A stretch of DNA of 64,000 nucleotides, from NCBI GenBank assembly GCA_039621445.1, contig CP154956.1, positions 42,184,437 to 42,248,436 on the forward strand, read 5' to 3'. Origin of the DNA: Euglena gracilis. Its lineage: Eukaryota; Euglenida; Euglenophyceae; Euglenales. How positions within the stretch are numbered: the stretch's first letter is position 1; each line of letters opens with the position of its first letter. This document shows, piece after piece, positions 1 through 12,400 of the stretch. The notes under the pieces are model-generated. The model did not search any database and was not told where the DNA came from. It saw nothing but the letters and a program-made list of their open reading frames with translations. A program made the translations under genes and the position numbers.

Positions 1-241
1 GTTCAACCCTGGGGGGGATGCAAGGGGATGATATACCCTGTACCAACCTTCGCAACGCAACGTTGAAAGAGGAACTCATTGGCAAGAAGCCAGCACATGG
101 GGGTCGGGCAAACTAAACCCTCCCCCCAAATAATCCCCCCCTCGGGGTCCGACTTCGGCGACCGAGTTAATCCCCCCCCCCCGAATTTCGGGCCGACAAC
201 CCGGATTTTGACCTGAAAATGTGAGTGATGGCATAAAGTGG

Positions 242-375
242 AGCCCCCACAGTACCCCACACACCCCCCCACACACCCCCACACTACCCCCCCACACACC
301 CCCCACACACCCCCCTACACACCCCCCCACCCCCCCCACCCCCCCCCACACACCCCCCCACACACCGCCCCCACA
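242..375. repeat. CA/C-rich simple repeat
   Basis: Nearly pure runs of 'ccccccacacacc' on the plus strand. A similar block lies at 808-911. Both flank the duplicated unit at 381-791 and are matched by inverted TG/G text of the same kind nearby ('agtgtgggggctccac' at about 931), so the whole 235-955 block looks like one repeat unit bounded by the inverted sequence 'gtggagccccca' / 'tgggggctccac'. Confidence 0.85.
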
Positions 376-380
376 CTCAT

Positions 381-791
381 GTTGACTGTGCGCAACTGTT
401 CGGGTGTCATTTTTTTGACCTTCGGCCTCGTCGCGCCGCGGCCTTCGGCCGCGGCCCTGGGGGGGGGGGGGGGGCCGCCCCCCCCCCAGACCCCCCCCAG
501 AACCAAAATAACATCATCCCCTTGTGTGTGCAAGGCAAGGGAAATAAAATCCACTTTGTTGGTTTACAGTACCATGGGTGAGCAACAGCCTGATTCTTTT
601 TGAAACCCAAGTTGACTGTGCGCAACTGTTCGGGTGTCATTTTTTTGACTTACTCGGCCTTCGGCCGCGTCGCGGCGCGGCCTTCGGCCGCGGCCCGGGG
701 GGGGGGGGGGCCGCCCCCCCCCGGACCCCCCCAGAACCAAAATAACATCATCCCCTTGTGTGTGCAAGGCAAGGGAAAGAAAATCCACTTT
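381..791. repeat. 230-bp direct duplication with rRNA-like GC hairpin
   Basis: A unit beginning 'gttgactgtgcgcaactg' occurs at 381 and again at 611. Each copy has a GC-rich palindrome built on 'ggccttcggccgcggcc', a long G run then a C run, and ends in 'aaaatccacttt' (about 557 and 791). Two copies with near-identical order in tandem indicate duplication. No protein is supported. Confidence 0.85.
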
Positions 792-998
792 CCTCAGATT
801 TGGCACCCCCCCCACACCCCCCCCCACACCCCCCCACACCCCCCCCCACCCCCCCCCCCCACAACCCCCACACCCCCCCCCCACCCCCCCACCCCCCCCC
901 ACACATACCCCCCACAGTACCCCACACTTAAGTGTGGGGGCTCCACTTTATGCCATATGTGGAAAATGTAGGTACCCTCCCCCCCCTATGTCCAACGA

Positions 999-1380
999 CC
1001 AGTAACCTCTGTCCTCCGACCGGGGGGGTGGTCGTTGGACATAGGGTAGTGACCAAAAAGGTGTCCTCTGACCGGGGGGGTGGTCGTTGGACAAGGGGTC
1101 AAAAAAAATGTTGGCGGGTAATCGGGACCCCACCCCCCAAAAAAGGTCAAATTTTCCCTTCCAGTGCTTTGCGCCAAAAATTTTGGGCAATTTTGACAAA
1201 TTTTTGTCCAAAAAGTGCCAAAAATGGCATTTGGGCCAATTTTTGACCAATTTGGGGCACAAAGATTTTCGGCCCGGCGCTTTGCGCCGGGACCAAAATT
1301 TTCGCCAAACCTCCAAAAAGGTGTCCTCTGACCGGGGGGGTGGTCGTTGGACATAGGGGGGTCGTTGGACATAGGGGGGG
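999..1380. repeat. Dispersed short repeat around 'gggggtggtcgttggac'
   Basis: The string 'ctgaccgggggggtggtcg' followed by 'ttggac' occurs at about 1018, 1067 and 1325, partly in tandem and also in inverted form ('tgtccaacgaccag' near 990). Between the copies lies an AT-rich part with 'cggcgctttgcgccgg', the small GC hairpin that many other repeats in this window also carry. Confidence 0.7.
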
Positions 1381-2408
1381 GGTAAAAAATCACAATCTCT
1401 GTCAACATTTTACAAAAAAAAACCGATTTTTCTGGATCATCTGGCCTCCGGAAATGCTAAATTTTATGAGAAGCACAAAAAATGACCCCATTTTTTTAGG
1501 TGCTGCTTTGGGTCCTGTGGGACTTCAAAATTTTTCGAAAATTTTGGGGTGCTATTCCCTCCCCCCCAAATAAAACCCCCCCTCGGACCAGGACTTCGGG
1601 CGAAAAAATAATATCCCGGGGGGGGTATTATTTGGCGGGGGGGGGGTTAACCAAACCAATTAGAGAATTCCCTGCCTGCTGTTTGTAAAACACATGCCAT
1701 CTGTTATCCAACCGAAAAACATCTCTCGGTTTGTTCCACAAAAAGGCTTCGCTTCTGCGTGGTTTATTGTAATTAATAGTAAAAAAAACCACAAAGCCAA
1801 CCAATCTATTCTCATTCAGACAGAGACTTCTCAAGAAACTGTGTGCAAGAAGTCAGCTGCAGGCTCCCTCACAATGAGAGGGTGGCCAGGTGTACGTGTA
1901 AAGAGAACGTGAGTCAGGGTCAAGACAGGAGGCGTCGCCGTTGTGAGGTTGCCATGAGGGCGGACGGGTGGGGGGGATGGGGTGGAGTCAGAAGGTGACA
2001 TTTACAATGATTTCGCTGAGTTAAGAAAAACCGGAGAGGGAAGCATGGGCCAGGAGCAGAGCGGACGAGGCATCGCCAAAAGGGAACCGATTCTGGACCA
2101 ACAGGCTGAGTGTCATCCTTCAACCATCCTTCGCAAGTTCTGGAGAAAATACTCCCAAAGAAATGCAGTTGCGCCCACCCTGCCAAATTGGCGTAAATCC
2201 AAGAAAAAACTTCCCAAATGAAAGGTAAAAAAAATTAAATACAAAAAATGGAAACCTTTCCACAGGAGGGTGGCACAATCCAGCAAGTCTTTGGTTGAGC
2301 CTTCTGGTTGCTGTTGGTTAGCAAGGAGAGCAGCCTCTGCTCTCCCAACCATTGAATTTGACCAACAAGGGGGGACACGGTCTCAAAGTGCCTGCACCTT
2401 TGGGGGGC

Positions 2409-2960
2409 ATCCCGGGCCCCCCTCCCCAGGGCAGAACGGGAAGGCCTGGTGGGGGGGGGGTCGACCCCCCACCCATCACAGCATTTTTCACAGATTCCGG
2501 AGGCACCGGGAAAAAATTTTGGCTTCGAAAATTGGTGCTCCCGGAAATACGGGAGGTGGCGGGGGGGGTTGTCGATCCCCCCACCCACCACGCAGGGGGT
2601 TGGGGGGGTCGACCCCCCCACCCACCACCCTGGCTGTTTGGCCGATTCCCGTTCTGCCCTGCCCCTCCCCCCTCCCCCTTGGGTAAAAAAAAACCGGCGC
2701 AAAGCGCTGGAAAAATTTTTGAGGGACTTCAAAAGTGCCCAAAATTGCGTTTTCGGGTGATTTTTCTCCAAATTGATAAAAACAGATGATAAAAACATAA
2801 GTCTGTCGGCGCGAAGCGCCGGGGAAGGGGGAAAATTGGTTCCATGGGGGGTCCCGGGACCCCCTCGGCCCTGAGGGGGGAGGGTCTGGGGTCTGGGGTC
2901 TGGACCCCCTTCCTCCTGGGGGGGGGGGGGGTTGGACCCCCCCTCCCCTCCCCTGACAAA
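2409..2960. repeat. C/G-run hairpin repeats, dispersed family
   Basis: Two modules recur elsewhere. The first, with 'attggtgctcccggaaatac' at 2532, has a close copy at about 10669, both followed by G-run and C-run text 'gtcgaccccccc'. The second runs from 2709 ('tttttgagggacttcaaaa') to about 2960 and is repeated at 31368-31600. That second pair shares the order: 'aattgataaaaacagatga', a 'gcgcgaagcgcc'-type hairpin, G-run, C-run and 'ctcccctcccctgacaaaacc'-like end. They look like non-autonomous short elements. Confidence 0.75.
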
Positions 2961-3428
2961 ACCAACGCTCGCTTAACACCCTGGGGGCCTGTTGGGAGCA
3001 AAAAAAAAAAACATGCCAAAAATGGTCCTTTCAGCTTTTGGTGCCTTGCGAGGGCGCCAAAGCACTGGCAGAATGTACCTTACTTTTTCAAACTGGACCC
3101 AATACAGAACAAATTATGTTGTACGGGAGATCCTCTGGGGTGCACTCAACCATTCCCTAGATTTGGAGGTGCAATTTGACTGCATTTCTTCTTTTTTTCA
3201 GAAGTCGCACATGAAAAAAGAACTTCTTGGAAGGATGCCTTTCCAGATACGTCTCTGGATTTATTATCGGGCATCTTGCTGGGGGAGGGGTGGTCCAAAA
3301 CGTGGTCCAACTCCCCCAGAAATCCCCTCCCTGCAGGGACCACGTAAGCGGTCTGGCTGCTGGCGGCAACGCAGGAACAAGCAAAGGTGGGTCAGACCGG
3401 TCAGAGGGCGGAGAGGGGGGCGGGCGGG

Positions 3429-6400
3429 TCAGGACTGGAAGATGCTCTCCACCTCCTTGAGGAACGCGCCGGCGGTCAGGACGCAGTTGGAGCCGAGGAG
3501 GCAGTGGACGTCCTGCAGCTTCTTCTGCCGCAGCAGCAGCGGGCTGGACTCCTGCATGGCGTTGGCGCTGTTGTTGGAGTTGGTGGGGTCGTTCAGCGCG
3601 TTGACGAAGAGCGCCTCCTCGAAGGTGCGGCCGGGGCCCTGGCCACCGCTGGCGAGGCCGCGGTGGGATGGGCAGCAGCGCTCCGCGCTCTTGGATGATG
3701 GACCCTTGTGCTCCCATTTTGGCTGAAGGAAATGTTGCAATGGCACAACAACTTGAAACTGAATGGTAATTATCATGGTGCAGAAACATAATACAATTGG
3801 TCACCCAATCTGTTGCCCCCAGCCCCATAGGATTTCACCCCATGTGCCTGCCACCTTATTGTATAACTTTCACTTAGAGGCAGGGATATTACATTCTGTT
3901 GTTTTTCTCCAGTGTATATTGTCTGCAAGACAGGTTAGTGTCCAAGCAAAATCCAAGTGGTGAGAATGATTTTCCAAAATGCTGGTTTGGCATCGTCTTT
4001 TTCATCAGTGGACAGAAATCACCCATTGTTCAACTGCAAACTCATTTGATTGCACCGGAAAGCAGCTCCATGCAGAACATTGATTTTCTGTCGCGCATGC
4101 AGAGTCGTGGGTGCAGCCCCAACTTTTGCTGCGTTAGGAACAGGCTGCGTTTGACCAACCCCGGGGGGAGGGGCGTCTCAGAGTGCCCTGGAGTGCCTGG
4201 GCAGGCAGGCACTACCCCCCCCCCCCGGGGGGTCGGTGCCTGCCTGGTCATGGGCCAAAAAGTGCCAAAAATGGCCTTTTCTGGGCTTCTGGCGCCTTCG
4301 GCACCGGAAGTGCCTTGACCAAGTGTCCAGGCACTGTTGGCCCGGGGGGTCGGATCTGGGTGCCTTGGAGTTCCTGCCCAGCAGACACCCCCGCCCCCGG
4401 GGTGGGGTCGGCACCATCTTAAAATTCAGCCTGGTTAGGAAGGACAGATAGGGCCAGGCACAAAGGGTGTTTGGCAAAACTATGCTTGTGTTTTGGCCTT
4501 TTTCGTCTTATGTATGAATTGCAGAAAAGTTCGGGCTGCACTGTGACACGATCAAACAGGTGGCACAATGGATAATGGTGTGATGCTTCTTCGGTGCATA
4601 TGCGAGAACGAAAAGACATTTGCTACGGTGCATGAGGTCACAAAAAAATCCATTCTGCGATGCACACAGCACAGAAGAAGAATGTTGAACGGCACACAAG
4701 CTAAAAATGATATCACACACACCCTGGCGTGGAAGCTTTTGGGTATTTCATACACTAATGATAAGCATATACCTAATAATTAACCCATTAGAATGCAATA
4801 TCTTTGACAGGAGAAAGAAACCATGAAAACGAACAAATGGAAATTATTGGTACTCGATGGGCGACAAAAAATAACCTGGGAAGTATCTGCCACCATTATG
4901 AAAAGAGGGTAAACAATTTGCGCGAAAAACAACACAACAACCCCGATACTTCTCAGACACCTGCAAAATATGGCCACTGCCCGTAGGAAATAATGGTGAG
5001 GTCAGACACCCGCCCTTCAAAGAACCCAGCAGCAACATGTCACTGCCAAACGCATACCCCTCAAAGAAGGTGTCACTGGACACCCGTCCAGGTCGGCCCG
5101 TACAAGCCCAGGTGACAACTTCTCGGGTACATGACAACCGACGTGAGAGGGGGTCGAAAATTTCTCGGAAAGCTGTTCTGCCGTGTGCTATGAGACAAGC
5201 CACACAGGTGTCCAGGCCCCCGCCCAGCGCCTCCAACGATGAACACGATGATCTCCTTCGGCTTCCAGGACTTCGTGGACCCAACAGGGGCGAACTCCGG
5301 CACGTAGGGGAACTGGCTCTCCCGCAGGTCAGCCTTGATGACCTTCTCGAGGATGTTGCGCAGCGGCGGCTCGTGCTGCGTGTACACATTGGTGACGTCC
5401 TTGAAGCCGCGGGCGAGGTTGATGACCACCTTGCCGATGCCCTCCTTGTGGAACAGCCCCACCTGCCGCTGCTCCGCCCCGCCGTACTTCGTGATGGTGT
5501 CGAGCATCCCGAGCGCGTCCCCGCCAGTGCCCCGCTGGGGGTAGGGGGGGGGGCTGGCCCCATGGCAGCCGCAGCTTTGCCTCCATCGTTGATGCACTTT
5601 GTGCGGGGCCAAAAGGTGGTGCTCCACAGGAAGGTGTTCGCAGTCATCAAACACCCCAGGATGCACGGCACTCCAAATGTGTTGCAAGCACCGCAAGCAT
5701 TCTCAAAAAGGCAGGGGTGGTTAAACGATGACGGATTTTTTTTTCAAAAAAAGAAATCTTCGAAAAGACATTTGAGAATGGTCGAACTCAAACCTCAAAC
5801 CTCAAATATCCACCAATAGTTATCCCTCACCAGGGCTGGTCATTTCAATCTAAAAGACCAACTTGAGGAGGGTCACCTTGGGCATGGGGGTTGGAGAAAA
5901 GGCTAATGCAAAGAAAAATGTTAATTTGCAATGTTTTCAACCAGTCATGGCTTTTGTCAAAATACGTGAACGCAGAACCACTTCTCCGACACAATTCCGG
6001 GGTTTTCCGCCTGTTTTCTGCCGAATCGCAATGCGGCGACAACACCGGCAGTGGGGCACTGTGCGGGGGGCAGCCCTTTGGCCTGCAGCAGGCGGCGGAC
6101 CTCCTCCTTCGCGTTGCCCTTGTCCTTCTCGTACCGCAACACGTACAGCAGCGCCAGCCGCAGGCAGTCGAACTCCTTCGTCTTCGGGCTCTGCAGCAGA
6201 CTGACCAGCTTGGGGTAGTGGGACTTGTGGTCCTCGGCAGGGCCCCAGGGAGGTCATACCACTGCAAAAAATGGTTTGCAATTGGTCTTGCAAACCACTT
6301 GCAAACCTGGGGAAAGAATGCAAGAAATAGAAAACCCGCCCTGGTCTGATAAAGAACCAATGCAGAGCCAGGGGCTTGTTTGTTGGACCAACGTCTTTGT

Positions 6401-9400
6401 TGGAAACGGGAGGGGGAGCAGGTAATGCTCCTCGGGGCTTTGGGCAACTAATTCAAAAACTAGACAGGATTTAATCAAGCTTCACCCAATTAACTTTCTC
6501 ACAGACACGAACATAGACCGTTGAAAAAATGCAGGATACGCAAAAAGATCCCACTATAAAAGCAATTATATGTGTTTGGGTGTGGTTCTGGATATATCAA
6601 GAATTTCCAAAAAAAAATGATTTTGCTTTTGAGTTTTGTGCTTTTAAAGACATGTTGGTTCCATGGTGCAAATTATAAGATGAAAGAAACCAAAAATAAC
6701 AAAAACTTCCAAATTATTGGACACGGGCACTAAAACAAAATGCAAATTCTTGTAATCAATTTTGCTTCGCAGCAGAATATAAAATTGCCCAGAAAAAAAT
6801 AAATAATATGGGGGAGAAATTGTAAATTGCAAATTTGCTGCCCCCCCCCCAACAACCACCATTCAAAATGAAAACTACCCCTGGAGGTCCTGGACATCAT
6901 AGCATGCCAACTCCTGCTCCAGCACTGAAATCTCCAGCAGGTCCCGCTCCACAATCTTCTCACTCATCTCGCTCACGAGGGTGACGTGCTTGCTGACGTT
7001 GCCACTCATCTTCCGGAACTCCCACCCCGGCCACTGTTCCCTGACAGGAAATTAGCTGTGCGAACAAGTGTTTTGAATCCATTGGCAGAAAATTGACGTA
7101 AAAAGCGTGAGAAAACCAACGGCAGCCGGCGCAGGGTAATCCCGCATGAAGTTCTTCATCTCCTCAATGCTCTGGACGTTGGACGTCTGGTCGCTTTTCG
7201 TTTTGAACTCGTCCACAAACTGCTTCAGTCTGCTGCAAATCACCCTCAACTGCCTGGCACAGCCAGTACATGTCCCCCAACTCCACCCCCAGAAAAACTG
7301 TTTCGAGGTACAGAAGCAAATACAGACGGGGGGGGGGGTCACCATAGCGAACAAGTCAGCAAAAGTTCGAAGACAGTTTTCCAAATGAGGGCTAGAAAGG
7401 CAGGGGAAAAAAGATAAATTGCCTGGATTATCGACCGAAAGGAAACCGACCACCTCGCACATGCTTAAATTCTAGGACTTTAAACCGGGCAGGTGCTCAG
7501 GCAGAAAATTTCGCTGGAAATAAATACATTTCAAATTCTAAATAGAATGTGGGATGTTCGATTTTCAGGGAAATTTCAGATGCTCACATAAAACAGCCAC
7601 AAGGAGCTCCCTGCGTCGTGTTTCAGGTGCCTGGACAAGGGGAGACACTTAGAAAGGAATGGTAAATATGAAGAAATCGTCAGGGGGCAGCAACCACCCC
7701 ACTGTCCAATAACCACTGATGTTCGTCTCCGACCAGGGGGCGGTCGCTAAAACAGCCAATGTTCATCTTCGACGGGGGTGGGGAGATTATTAGACGGGGG
7801 GGGGGGGGTGCCAAAAATTGGCTAAAGGTGGCAAAGGTAAAAAAAAACATTTCTGGTTGTTTTTACCCCGTTTGGCTAATTTCATCGCTTCGGCCAATTT
7901 CGGCGATTGGCGGCATTTGGCCTTATTTTTTGGCCAGTTTTGGCAATTTTTTTTTGGCCAGCTTACAGGCGATTATTTGCTGTTTCTCGCAACCTTGCAC
8001 AATGTCAAGCCAATTTTAGAAATTTGCACAATTTCAGCCATTTTGGGTAACCGTTTTTTGGCAAATTTAGCGATTTATTTATTATGGCTTTTACCACTTT
8101 TGGCCATTTATGCGCCATTTATCCCAAAAAAAAATCAAAATTCTTACCATATTTATGGGACCAAAATCGTATCCAAAAAGTTAGTTGGCAGCGGACGCCC
8201 GCCTTCTCCCTGAGAAGAGGTGGTGTAGCGGCAGTGGTAGAAGTGCACTGTCCAGGAGTTCCAACCAGGCTTTTGCTTAAGGACCCCCGGGGGGGGGGGG
8301 GGGGGTACTGGCTAGCCAATCGGCTAGACACTGGAAAAAGTGGACTAGATGAAGCCCCCCCTCCCCCCGGGGGGGGGGGGGGGGGTCCGGGGGTCCCCCG
8401 GACTGGAAAAATGAGGTTTTTAACAGGTTTTTGGCTGATTTTGTTCCAAAAATTCCCAAAAATGGCCAAAAACGGGCATTTTTGGCCATTTTTGGGGGTC
8501 CCAAAAAAAATTTTTGGCGCTTCGCGCCGGTCACTGGAAAAAAAATTTCCACTAGCTAGCCCTGCTAGCAGACCCCCCCCCGGGGGGGGGGGGGGGGTCT
8601 GCTAGAAAACCCACTAGCCAATTTTGGACTAGCTGCAGTCCAGCCCCCCCCCCGGGGGGGTACTGCAATCCCTTAAGCAAAAGCCTGGTTCCAACGAAGG
8701 GGGTACACAGATAAAAACATTACAGGCGTGGGCACCGTTTTCCTGACATACCGAGCCCCAGAAGCCAATGACACTGGGAAAACAAGTGATGCCAAGCAAA
8801 AAAAAAGAATCACTTTCCTCACCTCCGTTGGTGGAGAGGCTGTCTTGGCTGCATACAGAGGTCCCCCCAGTTACTGAACATGTTCTTCTGGAAGAACCGG
8901 TCCTGCTCACACGACAGCACCACTTCGTCCTCCGCGTCAGCTTTCTTCTTGCTTGCCCCAGGGGCAGGATGGGGTCCTGGATTGGGGAGGGGGTTATCTT
9001 TGAGGTTTTGGTGAGAAGAATAATCAAAAGAACAAGAGAGAAACTCTCAACCATGCTCCTGCAATGCTGTCCCCTTAGGTTCCATCCAACCAACCCTCCA
9101 CCTGGTACCCACCCACCCACCCATCATCCATCCACAAAAAAAAGGCATGCATTTCTGCAGTGAAGTGGTTGTGAGTCAAATTCTGTACATTTGCTTTTGG
9201 AAATGCACAACCGATAGCATCAAGAAGGATTGCCATGTCACCATTGACGTTTGGTTGAACTGTCATTTTTTTGTATATATTTTTTGTTCTTCTTCAAGAA
9301 TATGTCCTTCACCTAAGAACTTTCGGTCAATTTTCAGAGATCCTTGTCACCTTCCAATGATTTGATAGGTGAGGGAGGGGGCTTGTCTTGGTATTTTCTT

Positions 9401-12400
9401 CACCATACCTCTTGGGAAATTCTTTGCAGCCATGGAACGTCCAGAAGGAACACAAATTTCAGACATGGGGTTATTAGAGGAAGAATTCTGAGTTAAACCA
9501 TGAAACAAAAAATGACCCAAATTGAACCAGCAAAGGCTCATTTGGCGACCCCACAAGATTGAAAACTGTGAAAGCGAAACACATTTCCAATGTGCGTTGA
9601 CAGAATTAAATTAAGATCGGTTCAGGCAGAATTGGGCAGTCAAAAAAAAAATCATGTTTGGATATGTTGTGTCCATTTCCAGCGAACAAATTCTCTGAGA
9701 ACGTTTTCTTTCCGAAGTTAATGTATTTGTTTGTTACCCTTTGTGTGCATTTGTTTTGGCTTCAGGTCGGAGGAGGGACTTTAAAAAAAAAAAGAAAGAA
9801 AAAAAATGAACCAAGGAAACTCCAGAGAGCTCCAGAAGCCGGCCCAAACATAAAACAGGCCCATATTATATCGGGGGCTAACTGGGGATGGGGGAGTTTC
9901 CATTCGGGCTCAGTGAAAAAAACTGGATCATTTTACACCACAAAGGCATATTTCGAAAATGACAGAACAGGAAGGGGGGGAAACAGCGTCAACACCGAGG
10001 CTTCTCCAGAGATCATCCTGGGCCACGATGACACGGTTGTTATGGATGCCGAAAAGCTCGTGGGTAGGCTGAATTTTGCCAACCCCAGGGGGTCTCGGGT
10101 GCCCTGGTGTGTCTGGGCAGGCGGCACTGCCACTACCACTACCATCATCACTACCCCACCAGGCTTCTTTTTAGCAACCCCTGGGGGTGCAGGGCAGAAT
10201 GGGAAGGCCTGGTGGGGGGGTCGACCCCCCCACCCGGGAGGTGGGGGGTATGTCGACCCCCCCCCACCCACCCACAGCATTTTCACCAATTTTTGGAAAA
10301 CGGGGACTTTGGCAAATTTTTTGAAAATTTTTGGAAAAATGAAGCCAAAAATACATGATTTTTCGATGGAAACCCACATTTTTTTCCCGAAAAAATCTCA
10401 AAAATTCCAGGTTTAAAAATTGATAGTTTTTAGGAGGGTGAAAAAAACGAAGGTCAAGAAAATGGACCAAATTTTGTCACAGTCAAGTTTTACTGACATT
10501 TTTTCTCTTCGAATTTTTTTTTGGATTTTCAACAGCATTTTTTTGCTTCAAAAACCTCTCAAAATCAAAATTTTGAGAAATTTGTTGAAATTTTGGAAGG
10601 TGTGAAAAAATGGGGGTTTGGGGGGTTTTTGGGGCGACCTCCCACATGGGTCTCAAAATGGGTCCAAAAATTGGTGCTCCCGGAAATACGGGAAGAGGTG
10701 GTGGGGGGGGGTCGACCCCCCCCACCCACCACCCTGGCTGTTCGGCTGATTCCCGTTCTGCCCTGGGGGGGTGCCTTGTGCTATGGGATGCCTGCCCAGG
10801 GTTGGCTTTGGACCCTGGTGCCTGCCAACCCAGGCAAGCCGGGGCGGGGGGGGGGGTTGGCTAAACCCTACCTCCCCCCCCCCACGGGTCAAAAATGTAG
10901 CACCCACCCCCTGCCTGCCCATAGCACCCCGCCGGGGGGCTGCGCACTTCCTTAAAAAGAAGCCCATACCCGGCCCAGGGGGGGTATTGTACTGCCAGGC
11001 CTTGGGCCAAGGAATGCCCAAAGATGGGCCTTTCTGGGCCTCTGGCGCCCTCGGCACCAGAAGTGCCTTGGCTGAATGCCCAGGCACTTTTGGCCATGTG
11101 CCATGTGCCCCCCTGGGGGGGGGGTCGGATCTGGGTGCCTTGTGCTGCCTGCCCAGGCAGGCACCCCCCCCCCCCAGGGGTGGGGTCAGAATCACCTGAG
11201 AATTCAGCCTGCTCGTGGATCATGGCCTGGTACGTCCACTGGGTGAGAATTGGCGTCACTGGGTCCTCCTTCCGGTCAATAATGAGGAGGAGGCAGCAGC
11301 GATCAGGAATTTCATGGGAGCACCCTGCAGGGCGTAAGTTAAGACCCCCGAGGGGGTGGGGACCAGCCCAGAAGCTGGAAAACTTTGGCTTCCGTGAAAA
11401 AATCTGTGGCTCCTCCCAAGGGTCCCGTGGCTGGCCTAATTGACCACAGATGTGAAGAAAATGGCCAAAAAAAAATTGGGGAGCCTTTGGTGCCAGGTCT
11501 CTTTGGTGGTTTTCTGCCGACCGAACCAGGGGTGGAGGGGGTTCAGACCAAAAACAGTCAATCACGTTGAATAAAACAGTCAGGCACCCCCCCCCCACCC
11601 GGTGGGGATCGGCCACCACCAAATGATTGTAAGCTGCAAGCCCTTGTTGAAATAATGGGAAAGAAGAACACAACAAAACGCGCACGGGGTTCTTCACCTG
11701 GGCGCTGAGCGGCACGAATCCTTCTGCCGGAAGTCAAACAGCGCCCCTTCCTGCCGGATGCCATCCTTCACGCTGACGGCCAGCCGGTCGCAGAGGTTGG
11801 AGGAAGCCCGGCCAGGGCGGAATGGGAACCGCATATGCCTCTGCGGGCAATTGTCGTGCAAAAAAAAAAAGAGTGGCAAGGCGTTCTGCAACTGACGAGC
11901 TTATTCTTGATTTGAATGCTTAATCCACAATGTAAAGAGAATCCCCCCCTCAGCTCTGTGTTTGGGATTTACAGTTGGGGGGCTTTTTGGGGTGCCTTCA
12001 TAAAATTTCATTGCCTCCAATAGCGATCAAAAGACCATGATCATATTATAATAAGACCATGATCATAGTACAATAAGACCATGACCATATAATTTTTTTG
12101 TGTTCCTTGGAACCCATACGACCACTTAGTCACTGGCCGGCATCTGCTGGGGAGGTGACTGGTTTTACTCAGAGTGACCAACTGGTTTTGGTCCAAACAC
12201 CCTACCCCCAGGCAGCAAAAAAAACCGACCAAAATGACCCAGCACCGAAGAAAAGGCGCAGGAAAAATTTTGGAGATTTTCTTCACATTTGTGGGTTTTC
12301 CCAACGATCCCACAAAAAAAATTCAAAAAATACGTTGACACTCCACGCCGAGAATCTATTGATCCAGCCCGGATTCAACAAATACCCAACTTTGTTTCCG

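Larger units (their letters stand above)
1..3428. other. Repeat-rich stretch with no recognisable gene
   Basis: This stretch holds CA/C-rich microsatellites, a 230-bp direct duplication, copies of a motif around 'gggtggtcgttggac', and C/G-run repeats. Open frames here are proline/glycine/histidine-rich translations of homopolymers or lie across both strands without codon structure. I found no conserved domain and no euglenid-type exon. It lies downstream of the VPS45 stop codon at 3429, so the first few hundred bases left of 3429 probably include that gene's 3' untranslated region. Confidence 0.6.

Noticed and set aside
238-603. Pro/His/Thr-rich frames in C-rich repeats (also 43531-43930, 45110-45934)
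   Set aside because: Direct translations of CA and C-run repeats without start context, domain or splice structure.
3157-3828. Long minus-strand frame of 223 codons over the last VPS45 exon
   Set aside because: Shadow frame. The VPS45 frame at 3626-3429 matches the family to the C-terminus and splices in phase, whereas this one is Arg/Ala/Pro/Gln-rich low-complexity text.
4844-5671. Minus-strand 275-codon frame over VPS45 exon 13
   Set aside because: Overlaps the conserved exon 5519-5226 in another frame and is Ser/Arg-rich; only the VPS45 frame shows family motifs.
10861-11715. 284-codon minus-strand frame around VPS45 exon 7
   Set aside because: Only the part 11322-11215 is conserved; the rest translates intron repeats with C/G runs.
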